From Janthinobacterium violaceinigrum (GTDB taxonomy: Bacteria > Pseudomonadota > Gammaproteobacteria > Burkholderiales > Burkholderiaceae_D): a stretch of 64,000 bases of DNA. The stretch's first letter is position 1; each line of letters opens with the position of its first letter. The notes below the pieces were generated by a model. That model saw only the letters and a list, made by a program, of their open reading frames with translations, had not been told where the DNA came from and did no database searches. The position numbers and the translations under genes are program-made. This document shows, piece by piece, positions 1 to 9,122 of the stretch. The stretch covers positions 25,655 through 89,654 of the forward strand of contig NZ_WFLI01000025.1 in the NCBI RefSeq assembly GCF_009208555.1, read 5' to 3'.

Positions 1-407
1 AGCTCGACCAGGGCTGCATCGAGGCCCGCACGGCCCAGCTCAATGCCCGATTCCAGCGCCGCTTCGATCTTGACGTTGAACCAGGACTCGATGGAGTGGG
101 ATACGAATTGCACGGAAACAAGGAAGATCACCAGCCCCGGCAGGATGCCGACGGCGGCGAACAGCATCACCAGGCGCGTCATCAGCTTGGAGCCGAACTT
201 GCCGCTCTTGTAGCGCGCGTACAGCCGGGCCAGGGAAATGCCCACCAGCGCCAGCAGGGACACGGCCACGGCCGCGTTCAGGCCCAGCAGCCAGGTGTAG
301 TAACGGTCGAAGAAGCCGGAATTGTCGGAAGCCGACGCCAGCAGGAACAGCAGGATACTGACAATGCCGCCGCCCACCACCAGCAGATAGCGCAATGCTT
401 GACTCAC
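1..407 (-). CDS. ntrY: Nitrogen regulation sensor kinase NtrY, N-terminal part (cut by window edge)
   Basis: About 135 residues are visible, from a GTG start at 407 to the window edge. Three hydrophobic segments (about residues 7-27, 43-65 and 85-110) are followed by the stretch 'VQFVSHSIESWFNVKIEAAL', typical of the periplasmic entry of NtrY-type membrane histidine kinases. NtrY with the response regulator NtrX controls nitrogen and redox responses. The start overlaps the stop of the DUF4390 gene (TAGTG), so the two are translationally coupled. The kinase domain lies outside the window, so identity rests on the N-terminus and on the usual rsmB-DUF4390-ntrY order in Burkholderiales. Confidence 0.8.
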   Translation of the reverse strand, partial: MSQALRYLLVVGGGIVSILLFLLASASDNSGFFDRYYTWLLGLNAAVAVSLLALVGISLARLYARYKSGKFGSKLMTRLVMLFAAVGILPGLVIFLVSVQFVSHSIESWFNVKIEAALESGIELGRAGLDAALVE

Positions 408-1039
408 TACTCCGCCGTATACAAGAAGGTTTTTTTATTCGAAGCCAGGCGCCAGTCACTGTTGTTGAAGGCATTGACCTGTATGGGCTTGGGCAGGTAG
501 TCGCGGTCCATGCCCATGCGCAAGGTGACGTTATACGTCTGCCCCACTTTCAGCTCGCCGCGCCGCGCCACCAGCCAGCGGCTGGGACGGCGGATCAGGA
601 ACAGCGCATCGTCGAGGGTGGGAAAGCTTTGTTGCAAGCCGCCGCCCGACACGTGGTACTGGCGCGTCAGCACGTTGTACGACAGCTTGCTGGTCTGGCG
701 CGCCACGATGGCTTTTTCATCGAACCAGTACCAGCGGGGCCGGGTCAGTTCGATTTCCGTCGTGAAATACAGCGGCACGCCATGCTGTACCGCATCATCG
801 AGGTCGTGATTGAGCTCGAAGGAATACGTGGCGGCCAGCTTGTAACCCTCTTCGCTCGACTCGATGTAGGCACGGGTGATCTCGACCATGTCGGCGGCAT
901 GCGCGCGTGGCATGGTACATGCCAGCATCAGCAGCAGGGCCAGGAGTCGGAAGAGTCGTGTTGTCACAAGTGTGCCGGTAGTGTCCGTAGGAAAAGTATC
1001 GACGAATCGCTCAAGCCGCATTTTTTTGGAATAGCGCAT
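407..1039 (-). CDS. DUF4390 secreted/membrane-anchored protein
   Basis: A 210-residue protein with a hydrophobic leader ending 'PRAHAADMVEITRAYI' (about residues 29-50), then a beta-rich domain with the conserved features of DUF4390, including 'RPRWYWFDEKAI' and 'YHVSGGGLQQSF'. DUF4390 proteins have no assigned biochemical role; they sit between rsmB and ntrY/ntrX in many betaproteobacteria, suggesting a link to the membrane sensor. The 5' end overlaps the end of rsmB by 29 nt if the first ATG is used; an internal ATG at 1021 would cut the overlap to 11 nt. The 3' end overlaps ntrY by one base. Confidence 0.8.
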   Translation of the reverse strand: MRYSKKMRLERFVDTFPTDTTGTLVTTRLFRLLALLLMLACTMPRAHAADMVEITRAYIESSEEGYKLAATYSFELNHDLDDAVQHGVPLYFTTEIELTRPRWYWFDEKAIVARQTSKLSYNVLTRQYHVSGGGLQQSFPTLDDALFLIRRPSRWLVARRGELKVGQTYNVTLRMGMDRDYLPKPIQVNAFNNSDWRLASNKKTFLYTAE

Positions 1040-2438
1040 AGAACAAACCGTCGTGGTCCTGCTCCGCGCTGCCAGTCGGCAACAGCTGGCCAGGCGCTGT
1101 CAATCGGGTCGCATTATTGCGCACCGCAAATGCCGCCGCCTGTGCCTCGGATTCCTGCGGCCACAATGAACAAGTCACGAACAGCAATTTACCATCGGGG
1201 CGCAGCATCTGCCACAGGTTGTCCAGAATTTTAGATGAAAGTGTTGCAAGTTGGAACGCATCTCCCTTGCGGCGCAACCAGCGGATGTCGGGATGGCGGC
1301 GTACGATGCCCGAGGCCGTGCACGGCACGTCGGCCAGGATGCGGTCGTACTGCTGACCGTCCCACCACGCGCTCGATTGCGCATCCTGCGCCTTCAGGGT
1401 CGCTTCCAGGCCCAGGCGCTCGAGGTTTTCCGCGATGCGCGGCAAGCGCTTGGCGTCCGCATCGATGGCCGTGACTTGCACATCGGCCAGTTCCAGGATG
1501 TGGCACGTCTTGCCGCCAGGCGCCGCGCAGGCGTCCAGCACGCGCATGCCATCTTGCAAGTCCAGCAGCGGTGCGGCCAGTTGCGCGCCGGCATCCTGCA
1601 CGGAAACGACGCCCTGCTCGAAGCCGGGGATCAGCGCTACGCCGATGGGCTTGTCCAGGCGCACGGCAAACGGCCCCACCTGGCCCGCGGCAATGCCCGC
1701 CTCCGCCAGCACGGCCAGATACGCTTCGACTGTGCTCTTGCGGCGGTTCACGCGCAAGGTCAATGGCGGCACGGCATTGCCGGCCGTCAGAATGGCTTGC
1801 CAGTCGCGGGGATAGGCCAGGCGCAGCGAGTCGATCCACCATTGCGGATAATTCCATTGCGCCAAAGGTTGCTGCAAGGCCGCTGCCAGCAAGGATGTGC
1901 GCTCGCGCAAGAAACGGCGCAGCACGGCGTTGACCATGCCCTTGGCATGCGCCAGGTCAGGGTGCGAGGTGGCCACCGTGACGGCCTGGTCCACAACGGT
2001 GAATTCTTCGTACGGCTGCTCGCCCGGCTCGGCCGACATCAGGGACAGCGCGCAGCACAGCAGCGCAGCGAGCATCGGCGGTTCGGGCGCCTTCGACGTC
2101 ATCAGGCCGACCAGGGTTTCGCTGCGGCCCAGCTGGCGCATGGTACGGTAGGAAATATCCTGGATGGCGCCGCGCGCTTGCGGGCTGGCGTTCGATTGCG
2201 TAAACACCTTGGCCAGCGCTTGCGGCAGGGCCGTGCCCGTGCGCACTTGCGCCACGGCATTGGCGGCGCCCAGCAGGCAAAACGCCAGCGAGTCGGCGCG
2301 CAAATCGGGTTGGAAGCCTGGCTGCAGGACCGGTTTCAGGTCGGGATGGTAGCTGGGACGCAATTTTGCGGCGGCAGGGGCGTGAGCCTGGCCTGGCGCC
2401 GGCTTGGTTTTCAATTTCAGCGTGGGGCGCTTGTTCAT
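1011..2438 (-). CDS. rsmB: 16S rRNA m5C967 methyltransferase RsmB
   Basis: A 475-residue protein starting at ATG 2438; upstream in-frame codons look non-coding. It has an N-terminal NusB-like RNA-binding helical domain (about residues 70-190) and a C-terminal NOL1/NOP2/sun SAM-dependent methyltransferase domain. Visible motifs are the SAM-binding 'DACAAPGGKT', the 'DVPCTASGI' catalytic-loop cysteine and 'VTCSLWPQE' with the second cysteine. The family uses two cysteines to make 5-methylcytosine at position 967 of 16S rRNA. The N-terminus carries a basic/proline extension compared with the E. coli protein of about 429 residues. Confidence 0.93.
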   Translation of the reverse strand: MNKRPTLKLKTKPAPGQAHAPAAAKLRPSYHPDLKPVLQPGFQPDLRADSLAFCLLGAANAVAQVRTGTALPQALAKVFTQSNASPQARGAIQDISYRTMRQLGRSETLVGLMTSKAPEPPMLAALLCCALSLMSAEPGEQPYEEFTVVDQAVTVATSHPDLAHAKGMVNAVLRRFLRERTSLLAAALQQPLAQWNYPQWWIDSLRLAYPRDWQAILTAGNAVPPLTLRVNRRKSTVEAYLAVLAEAGIAAGQVGPFAVRLDKPIGVALIPGFEQGVVSVQDAGAQLAAPLLDLQDGMRVLDACAAPGGKTCHILELADVQVTAIDADAKRLPRIAENLERLGLEATLKAQDAQSSAWWDGQQYDRILADVPCTASGIVRRHPDIRWLRRKGDAFQLATLSSKILDNLWQMLRPDGKLLFVTCSLWPQESEAQAAAFAVRNNATRLTAPGQLLPTGSAEQDHDGLFYALFQKNAA

Positions 2439-2692
2439 AGTTATCCGGTGTGGCTGCGCGCGGCTGGCGGCATGGTGGCAAATACGCGGCCGCGCGTCAT
2501 CAATAAAGGGTCGATTGTAGCGTTTGTGGCGCCCTCTGGCCCAAGCGATTGCAGCGATATGGGCAATTTCCGGCAAAAAACTGCATATATACAAGCAGAA
2601 TGCACCATGCTGATGTTTTCGTGCACCAACATGACCATGCCGTCCTGATAATATCGTGAAAAGCGCCGGCACGGGCACACTGCCGGCCGGCG

Positions 2693-2721
2693 TATTGTTC
2701 CCGGCAGCAAACCAGTATAAT
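2693..2721 (+). promoter_or_regulatory. Putative sigma-70 promoter for argS
   Basis: The 376-bp gap between rsmB and argS holds no credible gene. A perfect TATAAT sits at 2716-2721 with weak -35 candidates 15-17 bp upstream (TATTGT/TTGTTC around 2693-2700). The start codon of argS is about 95 bp downstream. The -35 match is poor, so this is a suggestion only. Confidence 0.4.
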
Positions 2722-2814
2722 TAACGCAGTCTGGGCGGCTTGCATACTTGCCGTCCGTTTTGCTTTTTGATTCATTCTATTCATTCTTAACGCGGTTCCA
2801 CCGCCATCCTGCTC

Positions 2815-4524
2815 ATGCTCGCCCAACAGAAACAAGAAATCATCGCCCTGTTCCAGGCCGCCCTCGCTCCCGTCCTGGCCGGCACTTCGCTTGCGCCTTC
2901 CGTGGTGCTCGAGCGACCACGCGATGCATCGCATGGCGACGTCGCCTGCAACATCGCCATGCAACTGGCCAAGCAGCTGAAACAGAATCCCCGCGAACTG
3001 GCGCAAACCATCGTCACGGCCGTGCTGGCCAACCCGGCCGGCAAGGGCCTGATCGAGGCAGTGGAAATCGCCGGCCCCGGCTTCATCAACGTGCGCGTGT
3101 CCGCCGCCGCCAAGCAGGCCGTGGTCAAGACTATCCTGAGCGAGGCCGACAGCTATGGCCGCAGCACGGCAGGCGCCGGCAAGCAGGTCATCCTGGAATT
3201 CGTCTCGGCCAACCCGACGGGCCCGCTGCACGTGGGCCACGGCCGCCAGGCAGCCCTGGGCGATGCGCTGTCCTCGCTGTTCGACGCGCAAGGCTACACA
3301 GTGACGCGCGAGTTCTACTATAACGACGCGGGCGTGCAGATCCAGACCCTGGCCAATTCCGTGCAGGCGCGCGCGCGCGGCTTCAAGCCGGGCGACGCCG
3401 AATGGCCCGAGTCAAGCTACAACGGCGACTACATCGCCGATATCGCCAACGACTTCATCGCCGGCAAGACCGTGTCGGCCAGCGACGGCTTGCCGGCGAC
3501 GGCCAACGGCAACGTGGAAGACATCGATTCGATCCGTCCATTCGCCGTCACCTACCTGCGCAACGAGCAGGATATCGACTTGCAGGCATTCGGCGTGAAG
3601 TTCGACAACTACTACCTGGAATCGTCGCTGTACGCGGACGGCAAGGTCAACAGCGCCGTCGAGACCTTGATCAAGGCGGGCCACACCTACGAGCAGGATG
3701 GCGCGCTGTGGCTGCGCACCACCGACTTCGGCGACGACAAGGACCGCGTCATGCGCAAGACGGACGGCACCTACACGTATTTCGTGCCGGACGTGGCGTA
3801 TCACCTGGTGAAATGGCAGCGCGGCTTCGTGCAGGCCATCAATATCCAGGGCAGCGACCACCACGGCACCATCGCGCGCGTGCGCGCCGGCCTGCAGGCG
3901 GTCGACATGGGCATCCCGCAAGGCTACCCCGACTACGTGCTGCACAAGATGGTCACCGTCATGAAGGACGGCGAAGAAGTCAAAATTTCGAAACGCGCCG
4001 GCTCCTACGTGACCGTGCGCGACCTGATCGAATGGTCCGGCGGCGGCGACATCGCCAAGGGCCGCGACGCCGTGCGCTTCTTCCTGATCTCGCGCAAGGC
4101 CGACACGGAATTCGTCTTCGACGTCGACGTGGCGCTGAAAACCACCGATGAAAACCCCGTCTATTACGTGCAGTACGCGCATGCGCGCATCTGCCGCATC
4201 CTGGAAAACTGGGGCGGCGATGCAGGCACGGTTGCCAACGTCGACCTTTCCCCGCTGACGGCGCCGACGGAAGCGACCCTGCTGGCGACCCTGGCCGCCT
4301 ACCCGGAAATGCTGGCGCGCGCGCAAGCGGAACTGGGTCCCCACCAGGTCGCCTTCTACCTGCGCGACCTGGCCGCCAACCTGCACAGCTTCTACTTCGC
4401 CGAAAAAGTGCTGGTCGAGGACGAAGCCGTCAAGATGGCCCGCCTGGCGCTCGTCATCGCCGCGCGCCAGGTGCTGCGCAACGGCCTGGCACTGATCGGC
4501 GTGTCCGCGCCAAACAAAATGTAA
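2815..4524 (+). CDS. argS: Arginyl-tRNA synthetase
   Basis: A 569-residue class I aminoacyl-tRNA synthetase that charges tRNA-Arg. It shows the N-terminal Add-1 domain, the HIGH-type motif within 'NPTGPLHVGHGRQAALGD' (about residues 132-149), the KMSKS-equivalent 'VKISKRAGSYVTV' (about 389-401), and the C-terminal DALR anticodon-binding domain ending the protein. Length is normal for the family. It is followed after 20 bp by a SPOR-domain gene and then dsbA, all on the same strand. Confidence 0.97.
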   Translation: MLAQQKQEIIALFQAALAPVLAGTSLAPSVVLERPRDASHGDVACNIAMQLAKQLKQNPRELAQTIVTAVLANPAGKGLIEAVEIAGPGFINVRVSAAAKQAVVKTILSEADSYGRSTAGAGKQVILEFVSANPTGPLHVGHGRQAALGDALSSLFDAQGYTVTREFYYNDAGVQIQTLANSVQARARGFKPGDAEWPESSYNGDYIADIANDFIAGKTVSASDGLPATANGNVEDIDSIRPFAVTYLRNEQDIDLQAFGVKFDNYYLESSLYADGKVNSAVETLIKAGHTYEQDGALWLRTTDFGDDKDRVMRKTDGTYTYFVPDVAYHLVKWQRGFVQAINIQGSDHHGTIARVRAGLQAVDMGIPQGYPDYVLHKMVTVMKDGEEVKISKRAGSYVTVRDLIEWSGGGDIAKGRDAVRFFLISRKADTEFVFDVDVALKTTDENPVYYVQYAHARICRILENWGGDAGTVANVDLSPLTAPTEATLLATLAAYPEMLARAQAELGPHQVAFYLRDLAANLHSFYFAEKVLVEDEAVKMARLALVIAARQVLRNGLALIGVSAPNKM

Positions 4525-4544
4525 TCGCGAAGGTCAAACCGTCA

Positions 4545-5267
4545 ATGAATCACGCTTCCTCTTACGCTTCCCGCGCCACGCCGGTCCGCCGCCAGCAGGG
4601 CAATACGCTGGTCGGCATCATCATCGGCCTGGTCATCGGCCTGGGCATCGCCGTGGTGGTCGCCCTGGTGATCACCAAGGGCGCCTCGCCCTTCACCGAC
4701 AAGTCGCCCAAGGCCGGCAAATCGGCCGAACCGACGGCTGGCCAGATCGCCGACCCGAACAAGCCGATGTACGGCAACAAGGAAGCGGCCAAGGAAGCGG
4801 CGCGCGACTTCTCCAAGGAGCCACGCGAAATCACCACGCCGACGCAGCCCGCTGCGCCGGCACCGGCGCCAGCTCCCGTGCAGCAGCCGAAGGCGCCGCC
4901 GCCAGACGCGCTGCAGGAATTGATCGGCACCCTGAAGGACAAGCCGACGCCGAAAACGCCGGCGGCCGCTCCGGCGGCACAGGCCAAGGCCGAGACGAAA
5001 GCCGACGCCAAGGCCGATGCAGCCAGCGACAAATGGATTTATTATCTGCAGGCCGGCGCCTTCCATGACATGTCGGACGCCGAAAGCACGCGCGGCAAAC
5101 TGGCGCTGCTCGGCTTCGAAGCGGCCATCAGCGACCGCAGCACCGATGCCGGCGTGCTGCACCGCGTGCGCATCGGGCCGTTCAACCAGCTCGAAGCGAT
5201 GAACCGCGCACGTACCAAACTGTCCGAAAACGGCATCGATGTCGCCGTCGTCCGCAACCAAAAATAA
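4545..5267 (+). CDS. SPOR-domain membrane protein (FtsN-like)
   Basis: A 240-residue protein with a short cytoplasmic N-terminus, one transmembrane helix at about residues 20-42 ('GNTLVGIIIGLVIGLGIAV'), a long Ala/Pro/Lys-rich linker and a C-terminal SPOR domain (from 'KWIYYLQAGAFHDMSDAEST', about 163-238). SPOR domains bind denuded peptidoglycan glycan strands at the septum. The topology matches FtsN-type proteins, and the position between argS and dsbA is common in Burkholderiales. Whether it is the essential division protein FtsN cannot be told from sequence. Confidence 0.85.
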   Translation: MNHASSYASRATPVRRQQGNTLVGIIIGLVIGLGIAVVVALVITKGASPFTDKSPKAGKSAEPTAGQIADPNKPMYGNKEAAKEAARDFSKEPREITTPTQPAAPAPAPAPVQQPKAPPPDALQELIGTLKDKPTPKTPAAAPAAQAKAETKADAKADAASDKWIYYLQAGAFHDMSDAESTRGKLALLGFEAAISDRSTDAGVLHRVRIGPFNQLEAMNRARTKLSENGIDVAVVRNQK

Positions 5268-5276
5268 GGAACCAGC

Positions 5277-5948
5277 ATGCGTTTTCTGAAGAAAGTCCTG
5301 TTCGCCGCCGCCCTGTGCACCGCCGCCATGGGGGCATCGGCCTCGCCGGCCGATCCGAAAAACGGCGTCGAGTACGAAACCCTGGCCACGCCGCAGGCGA
5401 CGGAATCGGGCAAGAAGATCGAAGTGACGGAATTCTTCGCCTATTACTGCCCGCATTGCAACGTGCTCGAGCCGCAACTGGCGGCCTGGGTCAAGAAACA
5501 GGGCGACAACATCGTCTTCAAGCGCGTGCACGTGTCGCGCGATGACAGCGTGGCGCCGCAGCAGCGCCTGTTCTTCACCCTGCAAGCCATGGGCCTGATC
5601 GACAAGCTGCACACCAGCGTCTTCCACGCCATGCACGTGGAGCGCAACCGCCTGAACACGGACGACGCCGTATTCGACTTCGTCGCCAAGCAGGGCGTGG
5701 ACCGCCAGAAGTTCATCGACACCTACCGTTCGATGGGTATCTCAGCCCGCGTGCGCCGCGCAGACGCCATGATGCAAGGCTATAACGTGACGTTCTGGCC
5801 CATGATCGCCATCGACGGCCGCTACATCACCTCGCCATCGCAGGCGGATCAAGGCAGCAAGTCGGCCAAGAACGAAGAGCAGTTGAACGCCCAGGCGCTC
5901 ACCGTGATGGACGTGCTGGTTGCGAAAGCCAAAGCGGAAAAGAAATAA
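5277..5948 (+). CDS. dsbA: Periplasmic thiol:disulfide oxidoreductase DsbA
   Basis: A 223-residue protein with a cleavable signal peptide ('FAAALCTAAMGASASPA') and a thioredoxin fold with the DsbA active site CPHC ('FAYYCPHCNVLEPQL', about residues 57-71). The cis-proline loop 'NVTFWPMIAIDGRY' lies near residue 170. DsbA introduces disulfides into exported proteins. It starts 9 bp after the SPOR gene, suggesting cotranscription. Confidence 0.95.
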   Translation: MRFLKKVLFAAALCTAAMGASASPADPKNGVEYETLATPQATESGKKIEVTEFFAYYCPHCNVLEPQLAAWVKKQGDNIVFKRVHVSRDDSVAPQQRLFFTLQAMGLIDKLHTSVFHAMHVERNRLNTDDAVFDFVAKQGVDRQKFIDTYRSMGISARVRRADAMMQGYNVTFWPMIAIDGRYITSPSQADQGSKSAKNEEQLNAQALTVMDVLVAKAKAEKK

Positions 5949-5994
5949 GCATGTCTACCTCCCTGGCGCAGCCCCGGCACGCGCGCATCGCCTG

Positions 5995-6777
5995 ATGCAC
6001 AGCGTTTTCATCACGGGGGCGTCGAGCGGACTGGGCGCCGCCCTGGCGCTGCAGTACGCGCGCCAGGGCGCCCGACTGGGCCTGCTGGCCCGCCGCGGCG
6101 AAACCCTGCAGCAACTGATCGCCTCCCTGCCCCACCCCGAACGCCACCGTGCCTACGCCGTCGATGTGTGCGACCACGCCGCCCTGAAAAACGCGGCGCA
6201 CGACTTCATCGCCCATGCGGGGCGCATCGATGTCGTCATCGCCAGCGCCGGCGTATCGTACGGCACCTTGACCGAACACGCGGAAGACCTCGACGCCTTC
6301 GCGCGCCTCATGGCCATCAACGTCACGGCCACCGTCGCCACCTTCGCTCCCTTCATCGCCACCATGCAGCAGCAAGGCAGCGGACGCCTGGTGGGCATCG
6401 GCAGCGTGGCGGGCATCCGCGGCCTGCCCGGCGCCGAAGCGTACAGCGCCTCGAAGGCGGCCGTCATCAGCTACTGCGAATCGCTGCGCCTGGAATTGAA
6501 ACCTGCGGGCGTCAAGGTCGTCACCATCACGCCCGGCTACATCGACACGCCGATGACGCGGCATAACGCCTACCGCATGCCCTTCCTGATGCCGGCCGAA
6601 AAATTCGCCGCACGCGCCGCGCGCGCCATCGCCGACGGCGACAGCTACCGCGTGATCCCGTGGCAGATGGGCGTCGTCGCCAAGCTGCTGCGCGCGCTGC
6701 CCAATGCCGTCTACGACATGGCCTTCGCCAACGCGCCGCACAAGGCGCGCAGCAAGCCATCCGGCGACAGCCAGTAA
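5995..6777 (+). CDS. Short-chain dehydrogenase/reductase, SDR family
   Basis: A 260-residue classical SDR. ATG 5995 is chosen because the Rossmann motif begins directly after it ('MHSVFITGASSGLG'). The NAD(P)-binding TGxxxGxG, the 'NxxA' equivalent 'ASAGVS', a catalytic Ser and the YxxxK pair ('AYSASKAAV') are all present. C-terminal hydrophobic/basic residues suggest a loosely membrane-associated SDR similar to those annotated YbbO or DltE-like. The substrate cannot be inferred. It lies between dsbA and birA. Confidence 0.87.
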   Translation: MHSVFITGASSGLGAALALQYARQGARLGLLARRGETLQQLIASLPHPERHRAYAVDVCDHAALKNAAHDFIAHAGRIDVVIASAGVSYGTLTEHAEDLDAFARLMAINVTATVATFAPFIATMQQQGSGRLVGIGSVAGIRGLPGAEAYSASKAAVISYCESLRLELKPAGVKVVTITPGYIDTPMTRHNAYRMPFLMPAEKFAARAARAIADGDSYRVIPWQMGVVAKLLRALPNAVYDMAFANAPHKARSKPSGDSQ

Positions 6778-6792
6778 AACCATTTCCTCACC

Positions 6793-7587
6793 ATGACGAA
6801 GCATTCAGACCTGAACAGCGCGGCCATCGCCGCCCATTGCGCCACGGGCGCCTCCCACGTGGCCATCGAAGTGGTCGACGAAACGGGATCGACCAACGCC
6901 GACCTGCTGGCGCGCTGCGCCACCCTGGCCGGCCCCACCTTGCGTATCGCCGGCCAGCAGACTGCCGGACGGGGGCGCGCCGGACGGCCCTGGGTGTCGC
7001 AGGCCGACGCCAGCCTGATGTTCTCGCTGGCCTGGCGCTTCAAGGGGCCGCTGCACGGGATGGTGGGCCTGCCCCTGGCCGTCGGCGTGGCGCTGGCCGA
7101 AAGCATGACGGCGCTGGGCGTGCCGGTGCAATTGAAGTGGCCGAACGACATGCTCAAGGATGGCCACAAACTGGCCGGCATCCTCGTCGAAACGCAGCAG
7201 GCAGCCGATGGCGGCGTGTGGGCCGTCATCGGCTGCGGCATCAATTTGCTGATGCCCGATGCGCTGGAGCAGCAGATCGGGCGCAGCGTCTCGGCCGTGC
7301 CCTGGCTGGCGCAGATGGAGCGCAACACCCTGGTCGCGGCGCTCCTGAGCCGCCTGGCCGGCGTGCTGGCCGAATTCGATGACACGGGCTTCGCGCCTTT
7401 TGCCGAACGCTGGAACCTGCTCCACGCCTGGCAGGACCAGCACGTGAAGATCCTCGACAACGGCCAGCTGCTGCAGCAAGGCGTGGCCGCTGGCGTGGAC
7501 CACCTGGGCCGTTTGCTGCTGCACACCGATGGGGGCCTGCAGGAAGTCATGTCCGGCGACGTGTCCTTGCGCCTGGCGGGGGAGTAA
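6793..7587 (+). CDS. birA: Biotin--[acetyl-CoA carboxylase] ligase
   Basis: A 264-residue monofunctional biotin protein ligase: it makes biotinyl-5'-AMP and transfers biotin to the AccB lysine. The biotin-binding signatures 'GSTNADLL', 'GRGRAGRPW' and 'KWPNDMLKDGHKLAGILVE' are visible, followed by a small C-terminal SH3-like domain. The N-terminal winged-helix DNA-binding domain of E. coli BirA is missing, so it probably does not repress bio genes. It is followed 4 bp later by coaX, a common pairing in betaproteobacteria. Confidence 0.94.
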   Translation: MTKHSDLNSAAIAAHCATGASHVAIEVVDETGSTNADLLARCATLAGPTLRIAGQQTAGRGRAGRPWVSQADASLMFSLAWRFKGPLHGMVGLPLAVGVALAESMTALGVPVQLKWPNDMLKDGHKLAGILVETQQAADGGVWAVIGCGINLLMPDALEQQIGRSVSAVPWLAQMERNTLVAALLSRLAGVLAEFDDTGFAPFAERWNLLHAWQDQHVKILDNGQLLQQGVAAGVDHLGRLLLHTDGGLQEVMSGDVSLRLAGE

Positions 7588-7591
7588 GCGC

Positions 7592-8350
7592 ATGCTGCTG
7601 CTGATAGACGCCGGCAATACACGCATCAAATGGGCGCTCGTGGCCGCCGATAGTGCCGCCGGCGGCTGGCTGGCCAGCGGCGCCGTCGCGCATGCGCAGA
7701 TCGACACACTGGCCGCGCAGTGGGCCGGCCTCGCCATCAGCACAGCGCTGCTGTCGAACGTGGCAGGCACCGTCATCGGCATGCGCCTGCGCGCCATGCT
7801 GCCGGTAGCGCCCTGCGACTTCACCTCGCAGCCGCAGCTGGCGGGATTAAAGAATGGCTACCGCACGCCGTCGCAGCTCGGTTGCGACCGTTTTGCCGCC
7901 GCCATCGGCGCGCAGGCGCTGGCGCCTGGCCAGGCCGTCATCGTCGCCAACTGCGGCACCGCCACCACCATCGACGCCGTCACGGCAGATGGCGTTTTTC
8001 TCGGCGGGATGATCTTGCCGGGACTGGGATTGATGGCCAGTTCGCTGGCACGCAACACGGCGCAGCTGCCGCAAATCGCCAGCGACGCCATGCTGCCGGC
8101 CGGCTTCGCCGACAACACGGACGACGCCATCCTCTCCGGCTGTCTGGCGGCGCAGGCGGGCGCCATCGAACGGGCCGTGCGCATGCACGGCGCCAGCGCC
8201 TGCCTGCTGTCCGGCGGCGCCGCGCCGCGCATCGCGCCGGCACTGGCGCTGGCGGTACCGCTGCACCTGGTGGACAATATCGTCATGATCGGGCTGCAGG
8301 CGGCCGCGCGCACCGGAGCAGCGGGAACACAAGGAAACCACGTATGCTGA
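7592..8350 (+). CDS. coaX: Type III pantothenate kinase
   Basis: A 252-residue kinase for the first step of coenzyme A synthesis. ATG 7592 directly precedes the phosphate-binding 'LLLIDAGNTRIKWAL'. Other CoaX signatures are the 'GCDRFAAAIGA' aspartate region and 'ANCGTATTIDAVTADG'. The type III enzyme is the usual Burkholderiales form. The stop overlaps the start of the next SPOR gene (ATGCTGA), indicating a birA-coaX-SPOR operon. Confidence 0.95.
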   Translation: MLLLIDAGNTRIKWALVAADSAAGGWLASGAVAHAQIDTLAAQWAGLAISTALLSNVAGTVIGMRLRAMLPVAPCDFTSQPQLAGLKNGYRTPSQLGCDRFAAAIGAQALAPGQAVIVANCGTATTIDAVTADGVFLGGMILPGLGLMASSLARNTAQLPQIASDAMLPAGFADNTDDAILSGCLAAQAGAIERAVRMHGASACLLSGGAAPRIAPALALAVPLHLVDNIVMIGLQAAARTGAAGTQGNHVC

Positions 8351-9051
8351 AATTCGTCTTCTGGCTGCTGGCCGGCGTCAACCTGCTGGTGCTGGCCATC
8401 GGCCAGGGTTATCTGGGCAGTTTCCGTAGCGAGACGCGCGAACCGGCGCGCCTGAAAAACCAGCTGCAGGCCGGCAAGCTCACCTTGCTGACGCAGGAGC
8501 AGGCCACGGCGCCCGCTGCGCCACCGGCCGCCGACGACGCGGCGACACCGGCAACGGCCGCTCCGGCCGCTCCCGCGCCGCCGCCATCGTATGCCTGCAC
8601 GGAAGTGGGCAATTTCCTGCTGGCGGACGGACGCCGCTTCGAAGCGCAAGTGGCCGCCCTGGACCTGGGCGACCGCCAGTCGCGCCGCAACGTGGCCGGC
8701 CAGGAGATTTCCAGCTACATGGTGTACATCCCGCCGCAGGGCAGCAAGGAAGGCGCCGACCGCAAGGCGGGCGAATTGAAGCAGCTGGGCGTGACGAACT
8801 ACTTCATCATGAACGAAGTCAGCCCGCAGCGCTGGGGCATTTCATTGGGTGTATTCAAATCGGAAAACAGCGCGCAAAGCCAGCTGGCAGCGCTCAACAA
8901 GCAGGGCGTGCACAGCGCCCGCATCGCGCCGCGCTACAGCGCCAGCAAGCAGATGGCCTACCGCTTCCGCGACCTCGACGCCGCCACGCGCGCGCGGCTG
9001 GAAAAGATCAAGGCGCAGTTCCCGGAGCAGGAACTGCGCAACTGCAAATAA
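8344..9051 (+). CDS. SPOR-domain membrane protein downstream of coaX
   Basis: A 235-residue protein with an N-terminal transmembrane helix (about residues 2-22, 'KFVFWLLAGVNLLVLAIG'), an Ala/Pro linker (about 55-80) and a C-terminal domain of SPOR type ('YMVYIPPQGSKEGADRKAGE', later 'GISLGVFKSENSAQSQL'). Translationally coupled to coaX by a 7-nt overlap. This third gene of the birA-coaX unit is frequent in Oxalobacteraceae. A cell-envelope role is inferred only from the domain. Confidence 0.75.
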   Translation: MLKFVFWLLAGVNLLVLAIGQGYLGSFRSETREPARLKNQLQAGKLTLLTQEQATAPAAPPAADDAATPATAAPAAPAPPPSYACTEVGNFLLADGRRFEAQVAALDLGDRQSRRNVAGQEISSYMVYIPPQGSKEGADRKAGELKQLGVTNYFIMNEVSPQRWGISLGVFKSENSAQSQLAALNKQGVHSARIAPRYSASKQMAYRFRDLDAATRARLEKIKAQFPEQELRNCK

Positions 9052-9052
9052 G

Positions 9053-9116
9053 CACCTGAGCAAACCTGCTGCGCGTCGCGCTGTGCGCACCTGCGATGCG
9101 CGCTGCGGTTCAGTCC
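9053..9116. repeat. Degenerate half-copy of an intergenic palindromic repeat
   Basis: The gap between the SPOR gene and rlpA contains 'CTGCTGCGCGTCGCG' and, a few bases later, 'CGATGC' in the same order as the repeat at 16717-16828, preceded by 'CACCTGA'. Only one arm of the palindrome is recognisable here. It probably belongs to a dispersed non-coding repeat family of this genome. Confidence 0.45.
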
Positions 9117-9122
9117 CGTGCC

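Noticed and set aside
1251..2648. A 465-codon plus-strand frame opposite rsmB
   Set aside because: Shadow of the rsmB reading frame; His/Gln/Arg-rich composition and no family pattern.
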